A DNA stretch of 64,000 nt from Cladorhizidae sp. MBARI D1340-BT2. Taxonomy: Eukaryota; Porifera; Demospongiae; Poecilosclerida; Cladorhizidae. Location: positions 2,641,303-2,705,302 of the forward strand of contig JAQNBH010000011.1 in assembly GCA_028752905.1 (NCBI GenBank). Reading direction: 5' to 3'. The notes under the pieces are model-generated. The model was not told where the DNA came from. It searched no databases and saw only the letters and a list, made by a program, of their open reading frames with translations. Position numbers and translations under genes: made by a program. Numbering within the stretch: position 1 is the stretch's first letter; each line of letters starts with the position of its first letter. Of this stretch, positions 1-11,339 are shown in pieces.

Positions 1-126
1 AGTTGGAAAGGACATGGCCATCTCTGCTCCAAATGATAGCTACACCAGGCTGGCCAAAGCCCCCGCATACAAGAAGAGTAGTCTCTCCTTTTCCCACAGA
101 AGTATCGTCAGAAATAATTGTTAACT
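1..126 (-). CDS. Possible immunoglobulin-like domain exon (partial, runs off the left edge)
   Basis: Read on the minus strand, 126 down to 1 is open and gives an Ig-like pattern: an acidic start (SDDTSVGKGE), then TTLLVCGG with the first Cys, then AIIWSRDG with the core Trp about 14 residues later, as in strands B and C of an Ig fold. Upstream of it (positions about 180 to 127) there is a pyrimidine-rich tract ending in TTAG, a good splice acceptor, so 126 is taken as the first exon base. The second Cys would lie beyond the window. The family function (adhesion or receptor ectodomain) is inference; only one half-domain is visible. The plus-strand ORF over the same bases is treated as a shadow. 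Confidence 0.5.
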
Positions 127-662
127 CTAATAATGGATTATGGAAAGAAAAGAAAGTTATTATATGTGAAATATCAAGTACACATTAATAACCACTTGAA
201 ATAAAACACTTTTCTAATTTTTGTTCGTCACAAACTAGCTTAACTGATTGAAGTTGTATGTGGATATAGCTATCCACAAACTAGGACAAAAGTCACATTA
301 ACAATTATAAACTCACCAACATTTATTTTTTATTTTTAAATGTTTATTTACTTAGATACCTACACACCTTTGTAAGAAGTGATTTCAAGCTGGTGTGTCA
401 GCCAATAGTAAGTACACACACACACATACAGCAGAATTAGCTATGTAGTATGGCTACTCATTTTTTTTGGCAGTCCACATTGTAATTTGGCCATTTGAGC
501 AACTGTAATGTTTGCTAATAAAGCTAGATGCAGCCTTGCTAACAAATGGCGGGGGAAGAGGGTCTGACCAGGTGGTTTTATTATATAAAGATTCATGGTA
601 TGGTCCTGATTCATATATCACATTTATTATTTTTAATCTATGCTATATATGTGTGTGTTTTT
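127..662. other. Non-coding, probable intron or intergenic DNA
   Basis: AT-rich sequence with no open frame resembling a protein. It holds a short CA run near 414-426. If the Ig exon is real, the part next to 127 is its upstream intron. Confidence 0.5.
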
Positions 663-765
663 TAAATTGAAAGTTGGAATGCGAAGTGAAATCACTCCTC
701 TAACTCCTTTGCGACTGCTCCAGCATCCAGTCTTGAGTGGCTATGACAACAGTAATTGAAAGAGC
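663..765 (+). repeat. Dispersed repeat, copy 1 (partner at 9078-9172)
   Basis: The segment starting GTTGGAATG with CGAAGTGAAATCAC, then CTCCTTTG and CAGTCTTGAGTGGCTA recurs in diverged form at 9078-9172, same orientation. Both are preceded by a T-rich tract. No coding sense was found. It could be a short interspersed element or a shared exon remnant. Confidence 0.55.
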
Positions 766-839
766 TATAGAAACACTAAGGAATAAGGCAATTGAATTTT
801 TTATGTTTTTAATTAGTCAACTTATGTCCATGTGAAGTG

Positions 840-1130
840 GGGGTCTAAGTTACAAAATACAAAACCTGGTAGTTTCAATTTAAGAGCTCGTTAGGTTTTG
901 TACACTTCATTGGTTCAACTAAATATATGGCTCAAAAGATATATCTTTCTGTGTGCTCTCTATTGACACAAAATGTATTACATGTGTACAATTATGTTGC
1001 ATGCAGCCAAAGTTGGGGTACCTCAAAATCTTAGTGCTTGTACTGGGTGCAGTTGTGGTTACTGATGAGAATGGCTAGAAGAAGTCCTACTCTACAAAAT
1101 TAGTGCTAAAGCAAGTAGGCAAGCATGGGT
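840..1130 (+). repeat. R1 interspersed repeat, copy A (diverged)
   Basis: Carries the family hallmark GGCTCAAAAGATATAT followed by TCTGTGTGCTCTCT, then a GGGGTACCTCAAAATC block and an AGTGCTAAAGCAAG tail. The same ordered blocks occur at 12375, 12840 (inverted), 13200, 13960, 19395, 36780 and 37090 (inverted). This is the most diverged copy. Confidence 0.6.
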
Positions 1131-1269
1131 GAATATATTTTTCAGCCGCAAGATAAATAATAATTGGGTAAATTTTCACCTGTAGATTTTGGACAAAGCC
1201 TAGAGCAGTGTACCAGCTAGAGCAACAGCTATCAATCATAGCTATAGCTTTATCTCATGTACTTGAAAG

Positions 1270-2640
1270 GAAAATACACTAAAGCAAGGTGAATATTAAG
1301 GATATGGAGAAGATGAGAGACATAAAAACTGCATTATACAATAGAATTAGGCCAACTGGAAGTAGACCACCATCGATTTATGGATTCCCTAAGATACATA
1401 AACCTGAGGTTCCTCTTAGGCCAATTGTGTCTCGTATATGTGCACCATCGTATAATCTTTCCAAGTTCATAGCACATTTGATATCACCTCTAGCTGGAAA
1501 TATATGTCAGTTTTGATGTTTCCTCTCTTTTTACATGTTGATGAGGCCATGGAAGTAATTTTTGGGAATGTTGACGCAAGATGAGAGCCCGCGTTAGAGG
1601 ACTACACTAGGTGCTGACAGGATTTCTGAAATGTTGGAAGTTGTGCCTAAAATCCACTTACTTCAGGTATCAAGAAAAATACTGCGAGTAGAAAGAGGGC
1701 TAGGGCTAGGGCTCTCCAATATCTGCAGTGGTAGCCAACCTTTATATAGAATTCTTTGAAGAATTGACACTTACAACTGCCCCACTGAAACCAAGGTTTT
1801 GGAAGAGATATATGGATGATACCCCGGATTGAGAAGGGAAGTAAGCAGGAGTTTTGTACCATCTGAACAACATCAGGCCATCCATAAAGTTTACCATGGA
1901 GCTTGAAGTGGACGGATCGTTGCCCGTTCTGGATTGCCACATACACAGAAAGGAAGCTCGAAGGCTAACTGCAACCATTTACAGAAAACCCGCACAACAA
2001 CCTGTCCCTTGATAATAGATCACATCATCCTAAACATGTCAGAAGAAGAATGGTGAAGAGCTTGTATGATAGAGCCAGGAGAGTAGTGATGAAGAAGGAG
2101 GACCTTTGGAAGGAAAGACATCACTTGAATAAGGTCATTATAGAGAATGTTTCTTTGCAAGCCTTCATCAACCTTTCATCTGCAGATACATCTAAATGCA
2201 GAAAGGAAGTTAAGTACCCGATAGAGGCAATTAGGGGTTTAAAAAGAAGGATCCTATGGTAGTCATTCCTTGTGCAGGGATGAGTGAAGACATTAGGAGG
2301 GTCTGCAGTAAGTTTAACATCAAAGTCATCTTCAGATGAGGAAGAACTCTGAGGACAGAAGTGAGCAGAGTGAAGGATGTTTTACCAGCTAATATGCACT
2401 CATGCGTTGTGTACCACATCCTTTGTAGCTGTGGAAAATACTACATAGGGGAGATCAGAAGACATTGTGAAGGAACATCAAGATCCTGTAGAAAGTGTAC
2501 TAAAGAGAAGTCTACAATTGCTGAACATGCGCATGGGATAATGGACATCCTATTGTGTGAGAAGAAGCCACCATCTTAGACCAAGCCAGAAGACAGAAGG
2601 AACTGCTAGTAAAGGAGGCATTGCACATCAGCCTATATAG
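1270..2640 (+). pseudogene. Penelope-like retroelement, degenerate RT and GIY-YIG remnant
   Basis: Broken frames on the plus strand line up in the order expected for a Penelope-like element. At 1289-1516 there is the RT entry motif YGFPKIHKP followed by PLRPIVS. At about 1735-1822 comes ANLYIEFFEEL and the catalytic RYMDD box. At 1870-1990 follow LPVLDCHIHR and ATIYRKP, the usual box after the palm. At 2050-2262 there is the SLYDRARRV region. At 2361-2580 the frame VVYHILCSCGKYYIGE matches the start of a GIY-YIG endonuclease (YIGE box), ending with the AEHAH motif. Frames change several times and stops interrupt, so it is dead. In the family these proteins carry out target-primed reverse transcription. 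The palindromes with hammerhead-like cores just downstream probably derive from its termini. Confidence 0.8.
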
Positions 2641-2729
2641 CACTAAAGTGTGAGCGGTTCAATCGAGACTGTGGAATGTACTTGTCTGGCTGCTGGGGAG
2701 CCACTCTAAAGAGCCACCATAATTATTCT

Positions 2730-2930
2730 TATTGATTTGTTTGTTTGTTTGTTTATTCATTTTTGTTTGTTTATTTATTTCTTATTATTTATTTTTAAAT
2801 TTACTATAATAATTATTATGTTATTAGTATTAATTAATATTAATTTATAAACATATTATTAATTTTTTAACTTTATTATTGTTATTATTGTTATTATTAT
2901 TGTTGTTGTTGTTATTATCATTATCATAAA
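2730..2930. repeat. AT-rich low-complexity tract
   Basis: GTTT repeats near 2738-2775 give way to TTATT and TAATATTAAT-type sequence and then GTTATTATT repeats up to 2930. It separates the Penelope-like coding remnant from the palindrome. Confidence 0.7.
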
Positions 2931-3085
2931 ATCACCTTCTCAATAGTCGACTTCAAATCGTATTCACTCGACATTTCGACTAGATGCTCTAATATTCATT
3001 ATTCCTGATGAAGGCTATATAGAGCATCCAGTCAAAACATCGAGTGAATACGATTTGAAGTTGATTATTGAGAAGGTGATTTTAA
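2931..3085. repeat. Foldback repeat of Penelope-type termini with hammerhead-like core
   Basis: The left arm (from AAATCACCTTCTCAATAGT) is the reverse complement of the right arm (ending TTATTGAGAAGGTGATTT) over about 65 bp, with a few mismatches. Between the arms lies CTGATGA (3005-3011), a short stem-loop and AAAACATC (3034-3041). Related units occur at 7073-7245, 39130-39290 and 42100-42190, and a half arm at 32237-32293. This unit lies 300 bp downstream of the Penelope-like coding remnant. Confidence 0.75.
3000..3045 (+). ncRNA. Degenerate hammerhead-ribozyme-like motif
   Basis: CTGATGA at 3005-3011 is followed by a possible stem II (GGCT with AGTC) and AAAACATC, where an active hammerhead core would have GAAA. 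The first core G is changed to A, so this copy is predicted inactive. Hammerhead motifs are known from termini of Penelope-like elements; the better copy is at 39205-39250. Confidence 0.3.
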
Positions 3086-3091
3086 TGTTAT

Positions 3092-3319
3092 TATGTCAGC
3101 TGAGAGTTCATTGATAGTTTACTTGAGTGTATATTATCAAAGTTCATATGCTGTAGAAGGTGTTTGTTATTGTTATAGTTGTATTGCTAGCATAAATATC
3201 CAGCCACAGACCTTATCTACACAGATCAAAGGTGATCAAAATTAGTTCAATACTTTATATATGCATAGATAAGGTGGAATCTAAATGCTTCATGAGTTAA
3301 TGAACTCTCATCTGACATA
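3092..3319. repeat. Short foldback element with 21-bp inverted ends
   Basis: TATGTCAGCTGAGAGTTCAT near 3092-3112 is matched in reverse complement near 3299-3319 with one mismatch. A smaller inner inverted pair (CCTTATCTAC and ATAGATAAGG) lies inside. No coding sequence is present, so it resembles a small non-autonomous element; no clear target duplication was seen. Confidence 0.45.
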
Positions 3320-5150
3320 GTGGAGTATAACGATAATCAAATTTATTGAGTAATTAATTTTAAGTTTTAAGTTGATAATCGAGTAAGTCATTGCATTCAT
3401 AACTAAATACATATGACTAATACACTAGTATGCGTCCTTCCCAGGCATTCTTCATTTAAGTTGTAGATTTAGCTTAGATAACCAGTTTACAGCATGCAAA
3501 AAAATTCAATTCACACAATCCACTCCCTATATACGGTGCTGATCAGTGCAGTGATTTGACAATAAAGCATAGATTTTAGCATAGATTATAGATTACATCT
3601 ATAATCTAGGTACCGGCTCTTCTCTAGTTATTGATTTATTAGTTTTACCAGCATCCAAGATCAGCGAAATCTGGAGTTTCCAGACACGCTTCTGAGTAGA
3701 CAATTGGAAGGTTATGGCTACATGAGATTATAGGTCTGGACAAAAATAATGTAGATCTCAGTTGGTTCCAAGGAGCTGGTTAAGATGTGTTCAAATTTAG
3801 AAGTGGTTCCAAAATTGATTCACATTTTATTTACACATAATTATGTTGGCAAGCTATGGGCTTAGTGCTAGAAGAAAGTGAAAGTGTTCCCATAGAGCTA
3901 CACTAACACAGAACACTGCTCTGATAATTCCATACTGCAAATGGCAGATCTATCATCACAAACAATAAATATGGAGAGCTGTAATGTCTTCAGGTATATA
4001 CAACTCATATAAATTTATTGTTGGATCACTTCCTTGCAAGAATAGATTATTATTCTTGATGCCTTCTCAGAAAATTATGAAGAATAAACATGAGTGCATA
4101 TACTAGACATGTTTACTAAAATTAATTATCTTAAAAAGCTTCAAGAGCCAGCAGTGTTGAGCAAAGAAGTTGGCTAGTGACACTAGAAAGTATCAATAAA
4201 CTAAACTAAAGCTACCTAAATTCTTGTGCATGCTTAGCAATAGTTAGGCTAAATACTTGTCCACTAAACCAATAGTTACCAATAGTTAATAACTAGTTTT
4301 TATATACTAACCTTCAGAAAACTGTCATTTCAAACAGCAACCATGGCAATGATTCCTTACACCACATAGACATGAATACATTCAAGTAAACTACATTTAA
4401 AAGTGGCAAGACTGAGCACATTCTGAACAAATATGTGGTGAACATTTTGAAATGCATTTGAAGTATATTTGGGAGAAATGGTTCAGGTTTTTTCTTTTGT
4501 GCAGTGTGTACTGGCCTTATGCAGCACCTGTGAGTTTGCTCCTAAAGATAGATACTTACCCAACCCTGCAGTAATACACGTGTTTACTACTGCTTTAATT
4601 ATAGCTAGCCCTACCCTAGAGAAATCTGGGCCTATGTTTCTATTAGGTAGAAGAGGTCGATCTAACCAGATTCGGGAAGGGGGGGGGGGGGTCAATGTAC
4701 TTTGAAGCAACATCTTGTCCGTATAAGTTGTGGATTTCCATGATTTGGAATGTTTATTGTGTCAATATTTTTGGTAGCTTGCGGTCATTAGGAGGATAAA
4801 GAAAGATAACTACCAGTTTTACCAATTTCAATCATAATTGTAAAAAGGGTAGAAACTTCCTAGACTGCTCCACCTCCCTCTCCATGGGAGATAAAAAAAT
4901 CTGGGTAGATACGACAGTTACAGCCTGTACATATTATACTTACCTGCTTGCGAGGAAGTGCAGCTTATTAAAGTTAAGGTAGTTAAGGTTAGGAACTCCA
5001 CCCAGTACCAACCATGCTCCTTAGACATCAACATGGCCTCAACTTTACTTGAACCCAGCAAGTTAACTCAAAGGTAGTCCCAGACCACCTTTTTTGACTT
5101 CTAGTAAGAGCTCTCTACTGCGCGTATACTCAGCAAAGCGGCTTGGCAGT
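3320..5150. other. No gene seen
   Basis: AT-rich DNA. A faint relic of the Penelope-type arm (TAAGTTGATAATCGAGTAAG) lies near 3368-3390. A G run sits at 4680-4690. The overlapping short ORFs at 4469-4713 on both strands have no recognisable features. Confidence 0.5.
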
Positions 5151-5154
5151 TGGG

Positions 5155-5262
5155 GAGTAATGCCGCGCATGTTTTTATTACGATTTTATTATTATTATTT
5201 TAATTTTTTAATTTTTAAAAAAAATTTATTTATTATTATTATTATTTTTACGAAATAGGAAT
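5155..5262. repeat. AT-rich low-complexity tract
   Basis: Runs of TTATTATTATTT, poly-A and poly-T without any coding sense. Confidence 0.7.
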
Positions 5263-5264
5263 GG

Positions 5265-5445
5265 CGTGAAAAATAATGCGGGCTTATTAATTAAGTGGAC
5301 AACAACACAGTCTCAGCTGGAGGGAAGAAAACTGGCTGCACAAGCAAATGAGAATGGTGCTGCATACAGAACTACCTTATAAAGCAGCTAACATACACAC
5401 ATACTCTGGAAACCGCAGGTTTGCACTTGTATATTATACTGAAGG
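5265..5445 (+). repeat. Diverged repeat, copy 1 (partner at 6755-6995)
   Basis: Ordered blocks ATAATGCGGGCTTATT, AACTGGCTGCA, GCATACAGAACTA, CTTATAAAGCAGCTAACAT and CTCTGGAAACCGCAGGT recur in the same order at 6755-6995 with insertions in the second copy. No protein is evident. Confidence 0.5.
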
Positions 5446-5552
5446 TTAAGCTGGCCTTCGTGCATGCTGTGCTGACCCAGTAATTTGCCATCAATGCACA
5501 GTTTGGATTTAGCGGAAAAATGATAAAATTAATGCATCCTGCACCAGTAGAA

Positions 5553-5602
5553 GCGAGTGTGTGTGTGCGCGTCTGTGTGTGAATGCATGTGTGTGTGTAT
5601 GT
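5553..5602. repeat. GT microsatellite
   Basis: Imperfect GTGTGTGTGCGCGTCTGTGTG and following GTGTGTGTATGTG. Nothing else is visible here. Confidence 0.85.
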
Positions 5603-6754
5603 GAAAAATGTAAACACTTTGTATTAGCAATCTTTGTATTTAAACTTTTGTAGTCCTGTATAATGTTGAGTAATATTAATAATGCTGAGACAATGGGGAA
5701 TCTTTTTTGCAAATTTTTTTTGATTACAAACCCATCAAACTTTTCCAGGTTCATTTTGCTTATCAATATACAACTATCAATTCCACCAAACACACAGGCA
5801 ACATAAATTATAGCCAGCATCAGTACAATTATTTCTAGCCAAATATCTCAATTAGTTTACTTACTATCATGCACTGGCTCTATCTAGCAAGATAATTATA
5901 AAATTATTCTGGTTCAAAAGCTTATTTATAACCATAAATTATAAAACTTCTATATACACTCTATTTGTTCATGTTTCAAAAAGAGTAGGAGCATCACAAA
6001 AGTCAAATAGCTAAATCTTGAAGATTCCTTTGGTTATCAGGAAGCTTCAACTCCAAACAGACACTAAAGTATGGCAGACTATTTTTTTTCATAATCGCGT
6101 AGCAAGCTCTTCAACTTCCAGTTATTGAATGAGAGAGCCCCCCCCCAGCCGCACGCAGTATAATAGAAAATTAAAAAATGTGGGTAATTGGTTAAATAAA
6201 GCTGGGCATAAGTGAAGAGAAAGGTCGAGAAAAGGGCAGAAGATTGAAAGCTAGACCGAGGGGGCTGCACAAGCAAGATGGTGAAGTCTCATTCCGTCTA
6301 TTCTATGGTCACTATTGCTAAACTGGAAATGGTCACCACAGCAAATGAACTGAAAATTATCACTACATTCAATATCATTCATTTTTAAACTGATTCTCAT
6401 CTCAACATCAATCCAAGCAGTACAATCATCACATCAATAATTTACAGATCGGTATATAGTATTAGACCTCCAGCTAAGATTTGGTTAGAACAATGGCTAG
6501 AACAATGTGATCTAAAAACACTAGCTAATATTTTTTACCCTCTCCATTGTACCCTCGCTTGCTTTTGAAACACTAGCATTCGTTACTAAATATTAGTAGC
6601 TATATAGTTCCTAGAGTATATTTATTGGCGAGCAAGGCAAGCCCTCTCTGGGGAGTAGGATGAAAACATGGCATTGTCATTGCATAGCTTATGTATCTAG
6701 CCATTCTACCTCTATGTATGTAATCACCAAAATGTATATGAATGGGAGACGCAT
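5603..6754. other. No gene seen
   Basis: AT-rich sequence with short C and T runs (for example a C run at 6139-6146). The minus-strand ORFs at 5509-5820 and 6079-6276 have no recognisable domain and unlikely composition. Confidence 0.45.
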
Positions 6755-6995
6755 TCTAAATAATGCAGACTTATTTATATGGGGAATGGTTATCGTAATT
6801 GAGAACAAATGTTAAAAACAGCAGATTCTTAGCTATATTGAGTAAAGTAAACTGACTGCATGGAGAAGTAGAATTGAACCAGCTATGCAGAAAAAGAACT
6901 ATTCTTATAAAGAAGCTAACATGGTTCAATAAGCAGTGGGTTTATTCTGGAAGCTACAGGTATGAAAAATCACTTGTACTGATATCTGGTTATCT
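6755..6995 (+). repeat. Diverged repeat, copy 2 (partner at 5265-5445)
   Basis: Same block order as the first copy, ending in TTCTGGAAGCTACAGGTATG and CACTTGTACTG. Extra sequence is inserted after the first block. Confidence 0.5.
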
Positions 6996-7072
6996 GACAT
7001 TTGAACAGAAATAGTTGTTTCTACATGTATATTCTCAATTAACTTTCATTTGACATAATGAAATTAACATAG

Positions 7073-7245
7073 CCCACTCAATAATCAATGTGAATTTTAT
7101 TGTCTGGACGTTTCGACTAGCTTCATCAGGAATAATTCAATAAATCTTTGATAAGATGGCAAAAGTGATGAATGCTAGGGCATCTAGTCGAAACGTCGAG
7201 AGAAATTAACATGATTATTGAGAAGGTCATTGTAATTTATTATTT
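7073..7245. repeat. Penelope-type foldback with two hammerhead-like halves
   Basis: On the minus strand (7133 down to 7107) CTGATGA is followed by a shortened stem and GAAACGTC. On the plus strand GTGATGA (7165-7171) precedes TAGTC and GAAACGTC (7190-7197), followed by GAGAG and GATTATTGAGAAGGTCAT. The outer ends are related in inverse. The two halves point away from each other. Confidence 0.65.
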
Positions 7246-7689
7246 TAGTAAAGATAATTAGCATGCCCATCACTGGAACATTAATAGAGTATGGAAAGTG
7301 TTGTTATCAAAACTAGGGAATTCAACTGTAGTTGCTTCTGGATCAGACAAGTCTATTCCACAATCAGAAGAACTTGATTGCTCTAGTAATGAAAACATAG
7401 CAAATACATCATCCACAGCCGATATTTGTGAAGGGCCAGGACCTGGAGAGACCTGCAACAGATAGAGCAGCTGCTCCTACTGATCAAAATGGCTGACTCA
7501 GCCATAAAAACGAATCACCACTGGGAGGAAACTATTACTTTACAACTTGTCGATTGTTTCAAAAACAAATTAGACTAAAGTTCATTTTCTCCCATCCATG
7601 AGGCTTCTGTAGTGCATGTAGCAAGTTTCATGTATACCTCCTTGCCATCCATATAGGAGGGAAAATTATTTCTATAGTAACAAATAGCG

Positions 7690-7826
7690 GTAGGAAGCGA
7701 GTTAACCCATTGCAGGCTCTGACCCAGTGACCAACCTAATCTCTCTTCAGCTTCTGATTCCTTAAACCACTGCAACGCTTGGACCCAGTAGTTACCTAAT
7801 CTCTCCTTAGTTCTCATTCCTTAAGG
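7690..7826 (-). repeat. 60-bp minisatellite, array 1
   Basis: Two units at an exact 60-bp spacing (CCCATTGCAGGCTCTGACCC and CCACTGCAACGCTTGGACCC, each followed by an ACCTAATCTCTC block). 60 bp is 20 codons, and the minus strand reads through as repeated ERLG and QALQW or QSLQW blocks (ORF 7575-7817). It may be a relic of a repeat protein, but no family is recognised. Confidence 0.65.
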
Positions 7827-8239
7827 GGGGAGTAATGTCATACACCTCGACAATACTAATCATAACTTCCATCCACTACCCTCTATCAACATAATTTTTT
7901 TACCAAAATGTAGCTTAGAAGATAGCTATTTTAGGAAGTATTTAGATATATTTTATGCCAAAGTGTCAGCCAGGCAATCCAACTTTTGCCCCGTCCTCGA
8001 ATTAAAAATCCATTAATAATGCTAAGTGGCTGTTAGGTGGTTTATGGTAAGAGTACATGTAGTAGTTTCACCTATTTGAATAAGTATGATAATGCACCAC
8101 AGGAGAGGGGGGGGGGAAATCCCATTGAAACCACATGCAGATATGCTGGTCTATACCCAACACATTCTCATAACAGTGAAAATAGATTACTTTTATTATG
8201 GAGTTTGGGTGAGAAATTAGGGAGAAATTTGAGCATTAT

Positions 8240-8415
8240 TCCCCTCTTAAATGCTCTGACTCAGTATCCCACATAATTTCTCTTCAGCTTCTCATTCGTT
8301 AAACCATTGCATTTCCCAGTGACCTACCCAATCTTTCTTCAGCTTCTGCTTCCTTTATTGCAACGCTCAGACAAAGTGGCTCACCTAATCTCTCATTAGC
8401 TTTTTATTTGTTAAC
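8240..8415 (-). repeat. 60-bp minisatellite, array 2
   Basis: Two to three degenerate units of the same sequence as at 7690-7826 (TCTCTTCAGCTTCTCATTCG, TCTTCAGCTTCTGCTTCC, CTCATTAGC). The minus strand again gives EERLGRSLGNA-type blocks, now with stops. Between the arrays lies a G run at 8108-8117. Confidence 0.6.
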
Positions 8416-9077
8416 AGATTGCTTCAGAAATTTATGTAGCTATAACTTAATAGTGAAAATTGAACAATTTTCCCTTTATTTTAAATGTGTATAATCTGAA
8501 TTGGTATTATTCTTGTTACCTGTCATCCAGTATAGTTTTGATACACCCACATATACTAACATATTGTAGATTTTAATATATTTGCTGTGTTGCTAGTTTT
8601 TATATAAAAACATACCTGAATATTTTCTTCACTGTAAAAGCATTGGTAGCTATATCCCACACATAAACACATTTAAATAGTCAAACACACAAACAAAATT
8701 GTGCGAACTGCACACAGACTATAATTATAGTATACCTAAATTAGTGTTCTAATAAATGATAGCCCACTACTACTGAAGTTTGCAGCTATTTTAAGCAGCA
8801 TTGTATTATTTTGTTTCATGCAAACATTTTTTTTTTAATTATGATGGAAAAAGTAATATTTGCACATATATTTAGCACAAAGTGTGTTGTGATCAATCAT
8901 GAAAATTGCTGTAGCTAAACTGTAAGCATATCTGCACATGTATTATAATAATAGACTTGAGGAGGGACATGTTTGGAAAACATGTTTTATTTAAAGTACC
9001 ATGTCTCTGCGTACATTCATGGCAATGCAGGATGCTTTTTGGTAGTAGTTTTTATTTTGCTATAAATGTTTATTTTT

Positions 9078-9172
9078 TGGAACTGCAGGTTGGAATGTGA
9101 AGTGAAATCACCCTTCAAACTCCTTTGAGTGACTACTTTCTAGCATCAAGTCTGGCTATATATAACAACTGT
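9078..9172 (+). repeat. Dispersed repeat, copy 2 (partner at 663-765)
   Basis: Begins GGTTGGAATGTGAAGTGAAA and keeps the order of blocks seen at 663-765. It is preceded by a T-rich tract and CTGCAG, which could be read as a splice acceptor, but no open frame follows. Confidence 0.55.
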
Positions 9173-9409
9173 GATTGTAGAGCTGTGCACACTACAGTTT
9201 GATGAATATGTTTGACAGGAGTTATCTGTGATAACATCAACTTGATGATTCTGGTTTTTTTAAATTAAAAACCTCCAATTTATCTTGCTCCAGAGTCAGG
9301 CATATGGCTGTATCATCGCAAAATCGGTATTTAAGTAGGTTGAACCCACATTAACTCCCATATTGCCTATGCACCTGGAAATGGAGTTTGTGTGAAGTGC
9401 TATAAACAT

Positions 9410-9560
9410 CCTTGGCTCAAATGAATTCCTATTAAATTAAGTCCTGAGTTTTCCTACCTACTCCTAGTAACAATGGACTTGCATATTATTATTATGAATG
9501 ATTAATGCATGTTCTCATCTTGGGCAAAGTTGCACTGAACACAATAATTACCTAAGCTAT
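9410..9560 (+). repeat. Dispersed repeat with inverted partner at 38575-38745
   Basis: Blocks ATGAATTCCTA, CAATGGACTTGCATAT, ATGAATGAT, GTTCATCTTGGGTAAAG-like and GTTGCACTGA occur in the same order in the reverse complement of 38575-38745. No coding sense. Confidence 0.6.
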
Positions 9561-11118
9561 AGCTGAGTTGATTGCAAAGATGTACTTGTCATCATTATGA
9601 TTTACTTTGTAGGCTATCGTGCACTCAATTTTTGTTTGTTGTATGCCTTCAAATTCCTAGTAGCTCTTTTGTGAAATCAATCAGCACCAGTCAGGTTATG
9701 TAATGGTCTGAGGTGTCTGCAGGTTGAAAAGATGCTATAGGAACTATATATATATATATATATATCATATGCACCCACTGAACTGACCCCCCCTTCATCT
9801 TTCCTTGTTTTCTCAGAACTGTGTCAGTTGTTTCACAAGCCTAAATTGTGTGCAGTAAAGATTATATGGGCATCAGATATTTAGCGCCAATAGTGTTTAA
9901 AAAACTGACATCTCAATGGAAGTCAGTTCTTTTGTGGAAGGCTTAACACTGGATGGTATATAGTTATGGTTGGATAAAATCTGCAGTGAAACTGGCACAT
10001 CCATACCAACAACACGCAAAGTGTTCCGGTGATTCTTAGCGGTTCTATTTGCCACCTGGGAATTTTAGCCATTAACTCCCCCTCCAATTTACAGCGGAAT
10101 TTAATTTTGGTGTAACATTATAGAGCACACATATTTAATTGTTGCATTTCTGCACTCCACCTGGCTAGGTCACTGCTGAAACTTGGGATCTGGCTGCGAA
10201 GAAATACCCTAAGCTCTCAACATCTAGATTCTCACTCCATGCTCTGGGTATATATATAATAGAGATGTACAGAATGTCCATGCCATGAGAAATGTTATAA
10301 TCTAGGTTATCAATGTCCTGTCTGTGAATCAGATCAGATCAAATAACAGGGACAGCATTATTAGTGAGTTGTAAGTGACTCTCTAGGATGCATTTGGAAT
10401 GAGTGATGCCTGGACAATTTTCTACTGTCAGATGAATTGAACCTGTTTTTATCACTTATTAAGAAAATATCTGAAAGTTAACAGAGATTGGAAATTTGGA
10501 AATTTGCACAAGTAGCTATATCTGCTCTGAATACCCTTGTCCGCAATTTGTTGGTCCTTACATTATGTCATTATGTAGACAAGATGGTGGATTAACATTT
10601 GCAACTTACTTCTTATTTCTGTTACAGTGCTCTGCCCACAAATATAGAGTGCTGATAGCTAGCTGGATCACACATATTTATTTGCCATATAGCGATCTAA
10701 CCTGATCTTGCACTATAAGTGTCAATGGAGCAATTGCCACGAGGATGGATGATGTCTTATCAGTTGATAGCTCAGCGCATTAAAGTTCAGGGGCACACAG
10801 GCAAAGCACAAGCTCTTCCCATGGGAAGAAAGCCAAACACAACCAGCTTTTAGTAGCTTTATCCATAGCTCTAGCCACTGTCAGTCGAGCTTTCTTTCAA
10901 GGGGAGAAGAATGCTGAAAAGGTCAAAAAAAAATTTGCCCAAAAGTCTGCAGGTTGAGTTTCAAGTTTCAGAGCAAGTGAATACTTCTATCAGAAAATAT
11001 AGCCATTTTTATACAGTGCATTATTGTTTCATTTCATTTCACTTCACATTCGAAAGACGCTCTCCTCGGGCAGTCGGCGATGTTCACCAACCCCAAGTTT
11101 GCGCAACCATAAAGGCGT

Positions 11119-11132
11119 GCACGTGATCACGT
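11119..11132. promoter_or_regulatory. Double E-box palindrome
   Basis: CACGTGATCACGTG is a perfect 14-bp palindrome that contains two CACGTG E-boxes, the class bound by USF, Myc and TFEB-type bHLH factors. It lies in a locally CpG-richer stretch (11060-11170) about 220 bp upstream of the Mutator-like coding remnant, so it could be a former transposon promoter site or a host regulatory site. Use is inference. Confidence 0.4.
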
Positions 11133-11339
11133 GTTTTTTTTTAAACGTCGAACATGGAACGCCACGTATAGAAGAAGAAAGCTCAGTTGTTGAGCTGGGT
11201 ACAGCAGCCGCGCAGGCAAGTTTAATGTTATATCTCCGTACTAAAAAGTCATTTGCTGTTTCCTTCCTCTGTTAGTGGGTCTCTCGGCCCTGAAGGTGAG
11301 GGTAGCCCCTTCTGTGAACCTTTACTTACTTTTGCAATG

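Larger units (their letters stand above)
8416..11118. other. No gene seen; contains dispersed repeats
   Basis: AT-rich DNA with a TA run at 9746-9766. It holds repeat copies at 9078-9172 and 9410-9560. The plus-strand ORF at 10496-10705 has no recognisable domain. Confidence 0.45.

Noticed and set aside
3..188. Plus-strand 61-codon ORF at the left edge
   Set aside because: The minus strand shows an Ig-like pattern with splice acceptor, so this frame is taken as a shadow.
7270..7458. Minus-strand 62-codon ORF with acidic and Ser-rich sequence
   Set aside because: No domain, no start context, and no neighbour to suggest a gene.
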